Notes: generated by a model not told the origin, from the sequence alone. A DNA stretch of 64,000 nucleotides from Chachezhania sediminis (GCF_009765275.1 NZ_VOPH01000013.1:39382-103381), one strand, 5' to 3'. Shown: positions 47,836-57,002, counted from the first letter of the stretch. Translations and numbers: made by a program.

Positions 47836-47856
47836 GGTGCGTGGTCCCCACGCACC
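47836..47856. terminator. Hairpin in convergent gap (REP-like)
   Basis: Perfect 9-bp stem GGTGCGTGG / CCACGCACC with a TCC loop, 40 bases after the dehydrogenase stop in a 303-bp convergent gap. Its context GTAGGGTGCGTGG resembles short palindromic repeats scattered in many proteobacterial genomes. It may act as a bidirectional terminator. The remaining 47857-48099 bases hold no gene I can support. Confidence 0.55.
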
Positions 47857-48099
47857 GTTCACCGATTGTCCACCATTGCCCGGACGCAATCGTTCAAAGG
47901 TCATCCGCGGCGCGTTCGGGGCAGTCAGCAGACGACCTTCCGGCTTTAGGCTGGACACGATGAACCGTCGCGCCCTGCAGGCGCCGATCCGCGCCTTCCC
48001 GATCCCGCGCTTGCGGACGAAAGAAGCCCCGCCCGGGTTCTGGCAGTTCACCTGCGATGCCTTCGGCGCGGGCAGATCCCCCTGCCCTGCCGGGCCGTC

Positions 48100-50910
48100 C
48101 TAGGCGAACCAGCCGTCGTCTAGCACCGCGGTGTCCCGCACGTTTCGCAGAACCGCCAGATGCACCGCGTCGGCCCCACCGTCGCCGTCAAGGTCGAAGT
48201 CCAGATAGGAGGCGCTGCTGGACGCGCGGCTGAAGTCCAGCACTCCGTTCCCCAGCGCCTGGCCCAGGGTCAGTCCGTTGCCGGCCAGCAGGTCCGAGAT
48301 GTCGAACCGATCGCCCGAACGCTGCGAGAAGTCGTAGATGATATCGCCCTGATCATCGACCGAGGTGAAGACGAAAGTATCGGCCCCGGTTCCGCCCTTG
48401 ACGCGGTCCAGACCCAGGCCCCCGACGATCACGTCGTTACCGGTGCCGCCATCGATCACGTCGTTGCCCTGGCCGCCCAGGATCACGTCGTCACCCGCTT
48501 CGCCATACAGCTTGTCGTCATCGGCACGGCCGTCCAGCGTGTCGTCGTCGCGACCGCCGCGAAGCTGGTCCAGGCCCGCGCCGCCGTTCATGTCGTCGTC
48601 GCCATTGCCGCCATACATCCGGTCGTTGCCGTCATCGCCCGACATCTCGTCGTTGCCCGCATCGCCGTAAAGCCGGTCGTCGCCGCTGCCGCCGCTCAGG
48701 GTGTCGATACCGTCGCGGCCATACAGCGTGTCCTTGCCGTCGTCCCCGGTCAGGCTGTCGTCGCCGCCGTCGCCGTAAAGCCGGTCGTCGCCCAGACCGC
48801 CGGTCAGCGTGTCGTCGCCCTCGCCGCCCCCCATCCGGTCGTTGCCGGCGCCGCCGGTCAGGATGTCGTTGCCGCCATCGCCGCCCATCCGGTCGCCTTC
48901 GTCCCCCGCAAGCAGGATGTCGTTGCCGGCCCCGCCGTACATCGTGTTGCGACCTTCGCCACCCTCCAGCGTATCATCGCCCATTTCACCGTAAAGACGG
49001 TCATTCCCGACACCCCCCAGCATGGTGTCGTTGCCTTCGCCGCCATAGGCCCGGTCGTTGCCCACGCCGCCACCGAACCGGTCGTCGCCATCCCCGCAAT
49101 AGCCGGTGTCGTTGCCCGCACCGCCGATCAGGACGTCATCGCCTTCCAGGCCGGACAGCTTGTCATTGCCGTCGTTACCTTCCAGCAGGTTGTTCGCCCC
49201 GTTGCCCGTAACGCGGTCGTTGGACGCTCCGGCGACCGCGTTCTCGATCACCGTGCCCTGCGCGATGTACAGCTTCTTGCCCGCGACGCGGCTGTACTTG
49301 CCATCGGTCAGTTCGATGTACATGTTCGACGTGATCGCCGAGAGGTCCAGCGTGTCGACCCCGCCATCCGTGTCGGACAGAACCCAGCCATACCGCCCCA
49401 CCGACAAGATGAAGGTTTCCGTAAGGGCATAGTGCGAGTCGGTATCGCCGCCCCCGGTGTCGCCATCGCCGGTATCGCCACCACCCGTGTCACCGCCGCC
49501 AGTGTCGCCATCACCCGTGCCACCGGTATCCCCGGTTCCGCCGCCACCGCCGGCACCGGTCCCGACCAGCAGGCCGGCCACGTCCGCACTGGCAGAGACA
49601 CCGCCCAGGAAGGCCAGCCGCACGGCGGCCCCTGCCCCGTTGCCATCGGCATCGACCATCAGGTTCGCGCCTCCCGATGCCGCGGTCAGGTAAACGACAC
49701 CGGCCGCGACGGCATCCGCCACAGCGGTATCGCCGGTATAGCCCAGGCCCGACAGGATGCCGCCCAGGTCGATCCGGTCGCCTTCCCCGGCCGAGAAATC
49801 GGCCACCGCATCGCCGGCATCCGCCAGCGAGGAATAGGTGAACAGGTCCGCCCCCGCGCCGCCATACAGCGTGTCCGCCCCGCCGCCGCCGATCAGCGTG
49901 TCGTTGCCCGCGCCACCCTGGATCACGTCGTTGCCGGCACCGCCCGACAGGACATTGTCGGCCTCGTTCCCGGTGATCGTGTCGTTGCCGGACCCGGTCC
50001 GCGCGTTTTCGATCACCGTGCCGCGAGCGATGGACAGGACGCCGATCTTGTTGTCGATGTCCGAATAGGTTTCGGCGTTCAGGTTCAGACGCTGGCTGGC
50101 GCCGCGGCTGGCCAGGTCGATCGTGTCGGTCCCGCCATTGTCCAGAAGGCAGACCGCCCAGCCCCCGGACAGGTTCATGCCGGTCTGGTTCACGTTGGTG
50201 CCGTCACCATAGGTCGTGTCGCCGGTGTTGATCGTGGTCGGCCGGCCGTAAAGGTTCTGGATCGCCACGATATCGGCCAGCTGCGGCGTTGCCGTGAACG
50301 AATAGCTGAAGTTGATGTTCGGGTTCTGCGTCTGGCTGAAGTAGGACATCACCGACATCGACCAGCTGTCATTGGCAAAGACCGCCTGCGTGTTGAAATC
50401 CGCGCTGCCGTTGTAGTTGCCGGCATGACCCAGCCCCAGCGCGTGGCCGATCTCGTGGATATAGGTCTGCAGGTAATAATCGCCGTAGGACTGCCATGTG
50501 TTATTGACGTTGACCTTGGACGAGATGATCTCGTTCCCCATCGTGGACGAGGTGGCAAAGGCCCCCGACTGGTTGGTGGCAAAGGTGATCTTGGCGCTGC
50601 TGGCCTGCACGAAGGTCAGGCCCGTCACCTGTTCCCAGGCCTCCAGCGCTTGCAGCGCCGTGGCCTTGGCGGTGGAATTCAGCGCCGACAGGTTGACGGT
50701 AATGGTGCCGCCGGTTTCCACGTTGAAATGCCGGTCGCTGTAGCCCTTGGAATTCCAGTACCCATGGGTCAGCTGATAGGCCGCCTGGTCCACCGTATAG
50801 GTCGGTTTCGTCGCTCCCGCGGTCGACACGCTGGTGCCCGACAGGTTCGTCAGCCCGTGGCTGTCATAGGTCGTCTTGGACGGATCAAGTGTATGGCACA
50901 TCTGGCACAT
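48100..50910 (-). CDS. Serralysin-type (M10) RTX metalloprotease
   Basis: A 936-residue secreted zinc protease. There is no Sec signal, fitting type I secretion through C-terminal RTX repeats. The metzincin site HEIGHALGLGH is at residues 152-162 and the Met-turn SVMSY at 186-190. A first group of Ca-binding GGxGNDxLxGG repeats (about 310-355) is followed by a Gly/Asp/Thr linker (about 450-490) and a long second RTX block (about 565-845). The C-terminus DTAVLDDGWFA is short. No transporter genes (HlyB/D type) are in the window. A small exported protein gene lies 59 bases upstream in the same direction. Confidence 0.93.
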   Translation of the reverse strand: MCQMCHTLDPSKTTYDSHGLTNLSGTSVSTAGATKPTYTVDQAAYQLTHGYWNSKGYSDRHFNVETGGTITVNLSALNSTAKATALQALEAWEQVTGLTFVQASSAKITFATNQSGAFATSSTMGNEIISSKVNVNNTWQSYGDYYLQTYIHEIGHALGLGHAGNYNGSADFNTQAVFANDSWSMSVMSYFSQTQNPNINFSYSFTATPQLADIVAIQNLYGRPTTINTGDTTYGDGTNVNQTGMNLSGGWAVCLLDNGGTDTIDLASRGASQRLNLNAETYSDIDNKIGVLSIARGTVIENARTGSGNDTITGNEADNVLSGGAGNDVIQGGAGNDTLIGGGGADTLYGGAGADLFTYSSLADAGDAVADFSAGEGDRIDLGGILSGLGYTGDTAVADAVAAGVVYLTAASGGANLMVDADGNGAGAAVRLAFLGGVSASADVAGLLVGTGAGGGGGTGDTGGTGDGDTGGGDTGGGDTGDGDTGGGDTDSHYALTETFILSVGRYGWVLSDTDGGVDTLDLSAITSNMYIELTDGKYSRVAGKKLYIAQGTVIENAVAGASNDRVTGNGANNLLEGNDGNDKLSGLEGDDVLIGGAGNDTGYCGDGDDRFGGGVGNDRAYGGEGNDTMLGGVGNDRLYGEMGDDTLEGGEGRNTMYGGAGNDILLAGDEGDRMGGDGGNDILTGGAGNDRMGGGEGDDTLTGGLGDDRLYGDGGDDSLTGDDGKDTLYGRDGIDTLSGGSGDDRLYGDAGNDEMSGDDGNDRMYGGNGDDDMNGGAGLDQLRGGRDDDTLDGRADDDKLYGEAGDDVILGGQGNDVIDGGTGNDVIVGGLGLDRVKGGTGADTFVFTSVDDQGDIIYDFSQRSGDRFDISDLLAGNGLTLGQALGNGVLDFSRASSSASYLDFDLDGDGGADAVHLAVLRNVRDTAVLDDGWFA
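48400..49190 (-). repeat. RTX-coding tandem repeats
   Basis: About 30 degenerate nine-codon units coding for GGxGNDxLx-type Ca2+-binding turns inside the metalloprotease gene. On the + strand they appear as recurring GTCGTTGCC/GTCGTCGCC words. Unit sequences have diverged, so this is protein-level repetition, not a satellite or CRISPR. Limits are approximate. Confidence 0.8.
49441..49560 (-). repeat. Gly-Asp-Thr linker repeat
   Basis: A run of near-identical GGTGGCGATACCGGT-like words encodes a flexible GDTGGGDT-type linker joining the two RTX blocks of the protease. Its high internal repetition makes it prone to length variation between strains. Confidence 0.7.
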
Positions 50911-50969
50911 GAGAATTCACCTTGTCTGAAAGAGGGAGCCCCCCGCTCCCCAGGGACAAAATCGAACGG

Positions 50970-51392
50970 TCAGAAAGGAAGGCCGGACCTAGCGACCAGC
51001 AGGTCGGCAAAGTCGCGCAGCATGTCGTCCTGGATCACGTGATCCATGACGGTCAGGTCGAAGCTGGGGCCATGGGCGGCCGGCGCCGTCCCCATCTGCC
51101 ACGACAGATGGCCACGGACCCGGGTCTGCGAATGGTCTTCCATGTGAAGGCGGACCCGCATCCGGGTGGCGTCGGCCGCCACTTCCGGATCCGCGGTTGC
51201 GGGACGCACGCTGGCGCCACGTTCGCCAAGCGCCGCGATCAGCGCCTCGCACAGAACGGGCGCGACATCGCAGCTGAACAGGATCTCCGGCCCTGTGGCC
51301 GCCGCATGACCGCGACCGGCGTCCGCCATATTCAGCAGCGCGGCCACCGCAACACACGGCAACAGAACAGGAAGAGAGAGACGAACAGACAT
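50970..51392 (-). CDS. Small exported protein of unknown function
   Basis: A 140-residue protein with a signal peptide (SLPVLLPCVAVAALL, cleavage near GHA-AAT). The mature part has two cysteines close together (FSCDVAPVLCEAL) that could form a disulfide, and ends in an amphipathic stretch with terminal Phe. I do not recognise a family. It is encoded directly upstream of the RTX metalloprotease on the same strand. Size, export and position recall serralysin inhibitors, but the sequence does not resemble the Inh/AprI family as I know it, so this is only a contextual idea. Confidence 0.7.
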   Translation of the reverse strand: MSVRLSLPVLLPCVAVAALLNMADAGRGHAAATGPEILFSCDVAPVLCEALIAALGERGASVRPATADPEVAADATRMRVRLHMEDHSQTRVRGHLSWQMGTAPAAHGPSFDLTVMDHVIQDDMLRDFADLLVARSGLPF

Positions 51393-51689
51393 GCCCGTAC
51401 GGTCCTTTGGCGAAGGCTCTGGAGTTCCCAGATGAAGACGCGGGCCGTACTGACTCTGCTTTGGTATAGGCGGGTATCTCCTATCGGCGTGGCTGATGTT
51501 GGACCGGAATGTGGCCGAAACATGACCTGTGCCTTTGCAGTGTGCCCCGGTCCGGATCTCGGGGCGGCCCGGCGCAACGCGGGCGCTTCTGCGGGCATAG
51601 ACTGGACGAATGGCCCCGTTCGGAATGTCCTATGACAAGGTTTCGCCCATGGCGTGCGATGATGCCGGACCAACCCGGAAAGGACGGAC
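51393..51689. other. Divergent intergenic region, protease/CoA-transferase
   Basis: 297 bases separating the exported-protein/protease unit from the CoA-transferase operon. No gene is convincing. A small dyad ATAGG-N9-CCTAT (51466-51484) lies in an AT-richer patch that could hold promoter elements. GGAAAGG at 51678-51684 is the ribosome-binding site of the CoA-transferase. Confidence 0.4.
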
Positions 51690-52853
51690 ATGAGTGATCT
51701 GGAGGGACTGCTTGTCGTCTCGATCGAACAGGCGGTGGCGGCGCCCTATCTGTCTGCCCGCCTGGCCGAGGCCGGGGCGCGCGTTATCAAGATCGAACGC
51801 CCCGAAGGCGACTTCGCCCGCGGTTACGATGACCTTGTCCATGGCGAAAGCGCCTATTTCGTCTGGCTGAACCGCGGCAAGGAAAGCCTCTGCCTGGACC
51901 TGAAGACCCCGGCCGACCGCGCGGTGCTGGAAGGGATGCTGGCCAGGGCCGATGTCTTCATCCAGAACCTTGCACCCGGCGCGGTGGACAGGCTGGGCTT
52001 TGCCGCCGACCGGCTGCGGGCCCGGTATCCGGGGCTGATCACCGTTTCCATTTCCGGCTATGGCGACGACGGGCCCTTTGCCGCGCGCAAGGCCTATGAC
52101 CTGCTGGTTCAGGCGGAAAGCGGGCTGTCGGCAATCACCGGCAATGCCGCCGGGCCTGCCCGCGTGGGCGTGTCGGTCTGCGACATCGCCTGCGGGATGA
52201 CCGCCCACCAGGCGGTGCTGGAGGCGCTGATCGGCCGCCAGAAGACCGGCCGGGGCCGCCACGTCGCTGTCAGCCTGTTCCACGCGCTGGCCGATTGGAT
52301 GAACGTGCCCTACCTGCAATATGCCTATGGCGGGAAAGCCCCGGAACGGCAGGGCCTGTCCCACCCGACCATCGCGCCCTATGGCATCTTTGCCGGGTCC
52401 GACGGGAAAGAGGTCCTGCTGTCGATCCAGAACGAACGCGAATGGGCCCGTTTCTGCGACAAGGTGCTGGGCGATACCGCACTGGCCACCGACCCGCGCT
52501 TTGCCACCAATGCGCAGCGTGTGGCGAACCGCGCCGCGCTGGACGCACTGGTCAGCGACAGTTTCGCCACCCGGCCCCGCGATGCGCTGGCCGATCTTCT
52601 GACCGAGGCCGGCATCGCCTGCGGCCGCGTGTCGACCATGGAAGACCTGGCCCGCCACCCCCAGAACCGCTTTGTCGAGGTCGGGACACCCACCGGCCCG
52701 GTCCGCCTTCTGGCCCCCGGCGCGCTGGTGGACGGGCAGGTCCGCAAGTTCGGCCCCGTTCCGGCCCTGGGCCAGCACAGTGACGCCATCCGCACCGAAT
52801 TCACGCCTGCCACGGCCGGCGACCGACCCAACAGAACAGGACATCCCACGTGA
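51690..52853 (+). CDS. Family III CoA-transferase (CaiB/BaiF)
   Basis: A 387-residue CoA-transferase activating an organic acid with CoA from another thioester. It has GARVIKIERPEGDFARGYDD, FVWLNRGKESLCLDLKTP, LAPGAVDRLGF and the catalytic Asp165 in VGVSVCDIACGM. It is the first gene of a three-gene set with acyl-CoA dehydrogenase (4-bp overlap) and a hydratase. This logic (activate, dehydrogenate, hydrate) suggests catabolism of a small branched or dicarboxylic acid. Confidence 0.92.
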   Translation: MSDLEGLLVVSIEQAVAAPYLSARLAEAGARVIKIERPEGDFARGYDDLVHGESAYFVWLNRGKESLCLDLKTPADRAVLEGMLARADVFIQNLAPGAVDRLGFAADRLRARYPGLITVSISGYGDDGPFAARKAYDLLVQAESGLSAITGNAAGPARVGVSVCDIACGMTAHQAVLEALIGRQKTGRGRHVAVSLFHALADWMNVPYLQYAYGGKAPERQGLSHPTIAPYGIFAGSDGKEVLLSIQNEREWARFCDKVLGDTALATDPRFATNAQRVANRAALDALVSDSFATRPRDALADLLTEAGIACGRVSTMEDLARHPQNRFVEVGTPTGPVRLLAPGALVDGQVRKFGPVPALGQHSDAIRTEFTPATAGDRPNRTGHPT

Positions 52854-54019
52854 CACTTCCCACCAGCGCCTCGGCCCGGCACGACGACATGCGCGATGCG
52901 CTGCGCGCGCTCTGCGCCCAGTTTCCCGGCGAATACCACCGCACCCATGCCCGCGACGAAACCTACCCGGTCGAATTCATCGATGCGCTGACCGAAGCCG
53001 GCTGGCTGGCCGCGATGATCCCGGAAGAATTCGGCGGCGCGGGCCTTGGCCTGACCGAAGCCTCCATCGTGATGGAGGAGATCAACCGCGCCGGCGGCAA
53101 TGCCGGGCACTGCCATGGGCAGATGTACAACATGGGCACGCTGCTGCGGCACGGATCGGCCGAACAGAAGGCGCGTTATCTGCCGGGGATCGCCTCCGGA
53201 GAGTTGCGGCTGCAGTCCATGGCGGTGACCGAACCCACGACCGGCACCGACACGACCAAGATCAAGACCGTCGCGAAGCGGCAGGGCGACCGGTACGTCG
53301 TGAACGGTCAGAAGGTCTGGATCAGCCGGATCGAACATTCCGACCTGATGATCCTGCTGGCCCGGACCACGCCCCTGGACGAGGTGAAGCGCAAGTCACT
53401 GGGCATGTCGATCTTCATCGTCGACCTGAAGCAGGCCATCGGCCACGGCATGGAAATCCGCAAGATCCGCAACATGGTGGGTCACGAAACCTACGAGGTG
53501 TTCTTCGACAACCTTGAAATCCCGGCCGAGAACATGATCGGCGAGGAAGGGATGGGCTTTCGCTACATCCTGGACGGGCTGAACGCCGAACGGACGCTGA
53601 TCGCGGCCGAATGCATCGGCGACGGCTACTGGTTCGTGGAAAAGGCCGCGGCCTATGCGTCGGAACGCGTGGTCTTCGGCCGACCCATCGGCCAGAACCA
53701 GGGCGTGCAGTTCCCGATTGCCAGGGCCTATGTCAACATCGAAGCGGCGAACCTGATGCGGTTCGAGGCCTGCCGCCGCTTCGACGCGCACGAGGACTGC
53801 GGCGCGCAGGCCAACATGGCCAAGATGCTGGCGGCCGATGCCAGCTGGGAGGCCGGGAATGCCTGCCTGCAAAGCCATGGCGGCTTCGGCTTTGCCGAGG
53901 AGTACGACGTCGAGCGCAAGTTCCGGGAAACGCGGCTGTACCAGGTGGCGCCGATTTCGACGAACCTGATCCTGTCCTACGTGGCCGAACATGTGCTGGG
54001 CCTGCCCCGGTCGTTCTGA
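52850..54019 (+). CDS. Acyl-CoA dehydrogenase, second copy
   Basis: A 389-residue FAD enzyme oxidising an acyl-CoA to the enoyl-CoA. It has SMAVTEPTTGTDTTKIKT, RYVVNGQKVWISR, GHETYEVFFDNLEIP and SHGGFGFAEEYDVERKFRET. As in the copy at 46.6 kb, YEGT is replaced (QVAPIS) and a Glu sits at the isovaleryl-type position (Glu247, LNAERTLIAAE). It starts with GTG in an overlap with the CoA-transferase stop. It likely accepts that enzyme's product. Confidence 0.92.
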   Translation: MTLPTSASARHDDMRDALRALCAQFPGEYHRTHARDETYPVEFIDALTEAGWLAAMIPEEFGGAGLGLTEASIVMEEINRAGGNAGHCHGQMYNMGTLLRHGSAEQKARYLPGIASGELRLQSMAVTEPTTGTDTTKIKTVAKRQGDRYVVNGQKVWISRIEHSDLMILLARTTPLDEVKRKSLGMSIFIVDLKQAIGHGMEIRKIRNMVGHETYEVFFDNLEIPAENMIGEEGMGFRYILDGLNAERTLIAAECIGDGYWFVEKAAAYASERVVFGRPIGQNQGVQFPIARAYVNIEAANLMRFEACRRFDAHEDCGAQANMAKMLAADASWEAGNACLQSHGGFGFAEEYDVERKFRETRLYQVAPISTNLILSYVAEHVLGLPRSF

Positions 54020-54041
54020 CATCGTTTCGAAGGAGCACATA

Positions 54042-54863
54042 ATGTCCCCCGAAGACTGGATCGGCCGCACCCGCAGCGCCACCGACACACTGACCGGCCG
54101 GCTGATGGCCGAATTCCGCGTGACCATCGGCGACATGCACTGCGCCGGGCCCGACAGCCCCGGCCTGCAATGGATCCTGTCGCCCGACATCTACCCGGCG
54201 GCCGATCTGGGGCGCGACGCCCATCCCCGTGTCGGGCTGGTGGTCCCCGATCTGGGCCTGAAGCGACGAATGTGGGCTGGCGGGTCCATCACCTGGAACG
54301 GCGGCGTGCACGAGGGCGAGACCGTCACACGAGACACCACCGTCCGCGATATCGCCTACAAGGAAGGCCGGACCGGGCGGCTGGGCTTCCTGACGCTGGA
54401 CCACCGCTATTCCGTCGGGGGCCAGACGCGGATCGAGGAAGTGCACGACATCGTGTATCGAGAAGATCCCGACCCCGATGCCCCTGTCCCTGTCCCGCCC
54501 CAGGCAGAGGACTGGGCGGGCGCAGAAGGCCGGGAAATCACGCCCGATGCCACGCTGCTGTTTCGCTATTCGGCGATGACCTTCAACGGGCACCGGATCC
54601 ATTACGACCTGGCCTATGCCACCGGCGTCGAAGGCTATGCCGGGCTGGTGGTGCACGGTCCGATGCAGTCGACTTGGATGCAGCACCTGGCGACCGACGT
54701 GCTGGGCCATGTGCCGGCGAGCTTCCGCTATCGCGGCCTGTCCCCCCTGACCGCCGGCACCCCTGTCCGGGTCGAGGCACGGGCTGACGGCGACACGCTG
54801 GCGCTGCGGGTCCGCGACCTGACCCGGAACGTGGTGACCATGCAGGCTAGCGCGTCGGCTTGA
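54042..54863 (+). CDS. MaoC/HTD2-like hydratase (mesaconyl-CoA hydratase type)
   Basis: A 273-residue double-hotdog protein. The N-terminal half contains GLVVPDLGLKRRMWAGGSIT; the C-terminal half has RYSAMTFNGHRIHYDLAYAT and GYAGLVVHGPMQSTWMQHLA, the pattern of 3-methylfumaryl/mesaconyl-C4-CoA hydratases. Start ATG follows an AAGGAG site 22 bases after the dehydrogenase. Its 3' end overlaps the convergent LysR gene by 17 bp. It probably hydrates the enoyl-CoA formed by the neighbouring dehydrogenase. Confidence 0.85.
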   Translation: MSPEDWIGRTRSATDTLTGRLMAEFRVTIGDMHCAGPDSPGLQWILSPDIYPAADLGRDAHPRVGLVVPDLGLKRRMWAGGSITWNGGVHEGETVTRDTTVRDIAYKEGRTGRLGFLTLDHRYSVGGQTRIEEVHDIVYREDPDPDAPVPVPPQAEDWAGAEGREITPDATLLFRYSAMTFNGHRIHYDLAYATGVEGYAGLVVHGPMQSTWMQHLATDVLGHVPASFRYRGLSPLTAGTPVRVEARADGDTLALRVRDLTRNVVTMQASASA

Positions 54864-55809
54864 GCGTTTCCGGATCGAAGGCCAGCCGTCCTTCCCAGAT
54901 CCCCCGGCGCACCATGTCGGACGCGACCTTCAGCGTCACCTTTTCGATGGCCGCACAGGCGCGGGTCTGGGTCACGGCGGGGTTGCGCACCAGATAGACG
55001 GGGCGGGATATCACCGGGTCGACGATCGGCGCCTTGATCAGCCGGCCGGCATTCACGAAGTCGTGGCAGGCCGCCGGGGCAAAGATGGAAAAGCCCGACC
55101 CGCGCGCCACCAGTTCCTTGATCTGGGTCATCGCGTCCAGTTCGGTCACCACGTTCAGAGTCACGCCCGCCTCTGCCGCCGCCCGGTCGACGATCCGGCG
55201 CAGGCCATGCGGTTCGCCGGGCAGGACAAGTTCCACCCCTGCCAGGTCACGCAGGGGCACGGGGGTTCCGGGCTTCGTCTTCAGCGGCCATGCATCGGGG
55301 GCGGAAAAGAAGAACAGCCCTTCGTCCAGCACATGCGTGGCCTTGAAATGCTCGACCCCGTTCAGGTCGTAAAGCATCCCGATCTCGACCGTGCCGTCGT
55401 CGATCCAGGTCTTGATGAAGCCGCTCATCGCCTCGCTGGCGCGCAGGCGGACCTTCGGCAGATCCACCCGCACGGTTTCGGCGAGGGGCACCGACATCAC
55501 CATCGACGATGACGGCGGCATGCCGAAACGGACGGTTCCCGCCACCTCGCCCGACAGGTCGCGCATCTCGGACACGCAGCGGTTCAGCATCTCGCAGATG
55601 CCGGTGGCGTGGGTCAGCAGCACCTCGCCTTCCGCCGTCAGGGTGGACCCCCGGGGCGAGCGGACGACAAGCTGCACGTCGAGCTCCTGCTCCATGTTCG
55701 CCAGGTGCTGCGACAGCGACGGCTGGGCGATGCGCAGGCGCTGCGCCGCGGCCGACAGCGATCCGGCCTCGGCAATGGCGATGAAGTACCGCAGCTGGCG
55801 GATGTCCAT
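54847..55809 (-). CDS. LysR-family regulator (Nac/CynR-like)
   Basis: A 320-residue regulator with an N-terminal HTH (MDIRQLRYFIAIAEAGSLSA, AQPSLSQHLANMEQEL) and an effector-binding domain. It is convergent with the CoA-transferase operon and downstream of the alcohol dehydrogenase on its strand. It probably controls one of these units, but no operator could be assigned. Confidence 0.88.
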   Translation of the reverse strand: MDIRQLRYFIAIAEAGSLSAAAQRLRIAQPSLSQHLANMEQELDVQLVVRSPRGSTLTAEGEVLLTHATGICEMLNRCVSEMRDLSGEVAGTVRFGMPPSSSMVMSVPLAETVRVDLPKVRLRASEAMSGFIKTWIDDGTVEIGMLYDLNGVEHFKATHVLDEGLFFFSAPDAWPLKTKPGTPVPLRDLAGVELVLPGEPHGLRRIVDRAAAEAGVTLNVVTELDAMTQIKELVARGSGFSIFAPAACHDFVNAGRLIKAPIVDPVISRPVYLVRNPAVTQTRACAAIEKVTLKVASDMVRRGIWEGRLAFDPETLKPTR

Positions 55810-55874
55810 GCAGGCCCCTCCCTCGCCCCCGGTGGATCCCGACTGTCGGCGCCGGGATCCGCAGGGTCAAGGCG

Positions 55875-57002
55875 TCACGCGAACTCGATCACCTGCCGGA
55901 TGGCCTTGCCAGCCTGCAGCTTGTCGAAGCCTTCGTTGATCTGGTCCAGCCGGATCCGTTCGGTCAGCAGCTTTTCGACCGGCAGGCGGCCCTGCGCATG
56001 CAGCGCCAGGAACCGGGGGATGTCCCGCGTCGGCACGCCGGAGCCGAGATAGCTGCCCTTCACCGTCCGTTCCTCGGCCGTCAGCATAACGGCGGGGATC
56101 TTCAGCTCTGCCGTCGGCGCCGGCAGGCCCGCGGTCAGGGTCGTGCCCCCGCGGCGCGTCACGTCATAGGCAAAGCGCAGGGCGTTCACGTTGCCGGTGA
56201 AATCCATCGCCGTCTGGACGCCGCCCTTGGTCAGTTCGCGCAGCTCGTCCTTCGCCCCCTCGCGCGAGGAATTGACGACATGGGTCGCGCCCATCTGCTT
56301 CGCGACCTCCAGCTTTTCGTCCAGCACGTCGACAGCGACGATGGTATCGGCGCCGGCGGCATAGGCGGCCATCACGGCCGACAGGCCCACGCCGCCCAGC
56401 CCCACGATGGCGGTGCTGGTCCCGGGTTTCACATCGCCCGAATTGAACACGGCCCCCGCCCCGGTCAGAACGGCACAGCCCATCAGCGCGGCCAGGTGCA
56501 GCGGCACCTCCAGGTCGATCTTGACCAGCGAGTTCTGGGACATCACCGCGTGCTCCGCGTAACAGGCAACGCCGGTCATGTGATAGACTTGCTGTCCGTC
56601 CCGGCTAAGCCGCGTGCCGCCGCCGATCATCTCTCCCAGCCCGTTCGCCACGGCACCGGGTTCGCACAAGGCCGGGCGCCCGGCCTTGCAGGGCCCGCAA
56701 TGGCCGCAGGACGGCACGAAGACCGACACGACATGGTCGCCCGGCTGGAATCGGTCGACGCCCGGGCCCACGGCCCGGACGATGCCGGCGCTTTCATGGC
56801 CCAGCACCATCGGCAACTGACGCGGCCGGTCGCCGTTCACCACCGACAGGTCGGAATGGCAAAGTCCGGCGGCCCGGATCTCGATCAGCACTTCCCCTTC
56901 GCGCGGGTCTTCCAGGTCGATCTCGCAGATCGTCAGGGGTTTCGTTTCGGCATAGGGACCGGGTCGCCCGATCTCCTCCAGGACTGCCGCCTTGATCTTC
57001 AT
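55875..57002 (-). CDS. Zinc-dependent class III-type alcohol dehydrogenase
   Basis: A 375-residue medium-chain NAD-dependent dehydrogenase. Catalytic zinc ligands are Cys48 (GLCHSD), His69-Glu70 (GHE) and a later Cys; structural zinc cysteines are 99, 102, 105 and 113 (CGHCGPCKAGRPALC). The NAD fold shows GLGGVGLSAVMAAYAAGA. The ATG at 57002 gives the family N-terminus (MKIKAAVLEE); the frame upstream is unrelated. The natural substrate is unclear; possible links are the adjacent acyl-CoA pathway or a hydroxyacid semialdehyde. Confidence 0.9.
   Translation of the reverse strand: MKIKAAVLEEIGRPGPYAETKPLTICEIDLEDPREGEVLIEIRAAGLCHSDLSVVNGDRPRQLPMVLGHESAGIVRAVGPGVDRFQPGDHVVSVFVPSCGHCGPCKAGRPALCEPGAVANGLGEMIGGGTRLSRDGQQVYHMTGVACYAEHAVMSQNSLVKIDLEVPLHLAALMGCAVLTGAGAVFNSGDVKPGTSTAIVGLGGVGLSAVMAAYAAGADTIVAVDVLDEKLEVAKQMGATHVVNSSREGAKDELRELTKGGVQTAMDFTGNVNALRFAYDVTRRGGTTLTAGLPAPTAELKIPAVMLTAEERTVKGSYLGSGVPTRDIPRFLALHAQGRLPVEKLLTERIRLDQINEGFDKLQAGKAIRQVIEFA

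Noticed and set aside
47960..48103. Short + strand frame in the convergent gap
   Set aside because: No Shine-Dalgarno sequence, no similarity, and codon use unlike the neighbours.
48400..49190. Regularly spaced short repeats that could suggest a CRISPR array
   Set aside because: The period is coding (nine codons), units vary, and the frame encodes RTX turns; no spacers or cas genes.
50892..50907. CQMCH at the protease N-terminus, a formal haem-c motif
   Set aside because: The protein lacks a Sec signal and is exported by type I secretion. Rhodobacterales M10 proteases commonly begin with Cys-rich residues, so haem attachment is unlikely.
48160..51042. Very long open frame antisense to the RTX protease
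   Set aside because: It is a shadow of the GC-rich, repetitive protease gene on the other strand; its Val/Ile/Ala-rich translation has no domain or start signal.
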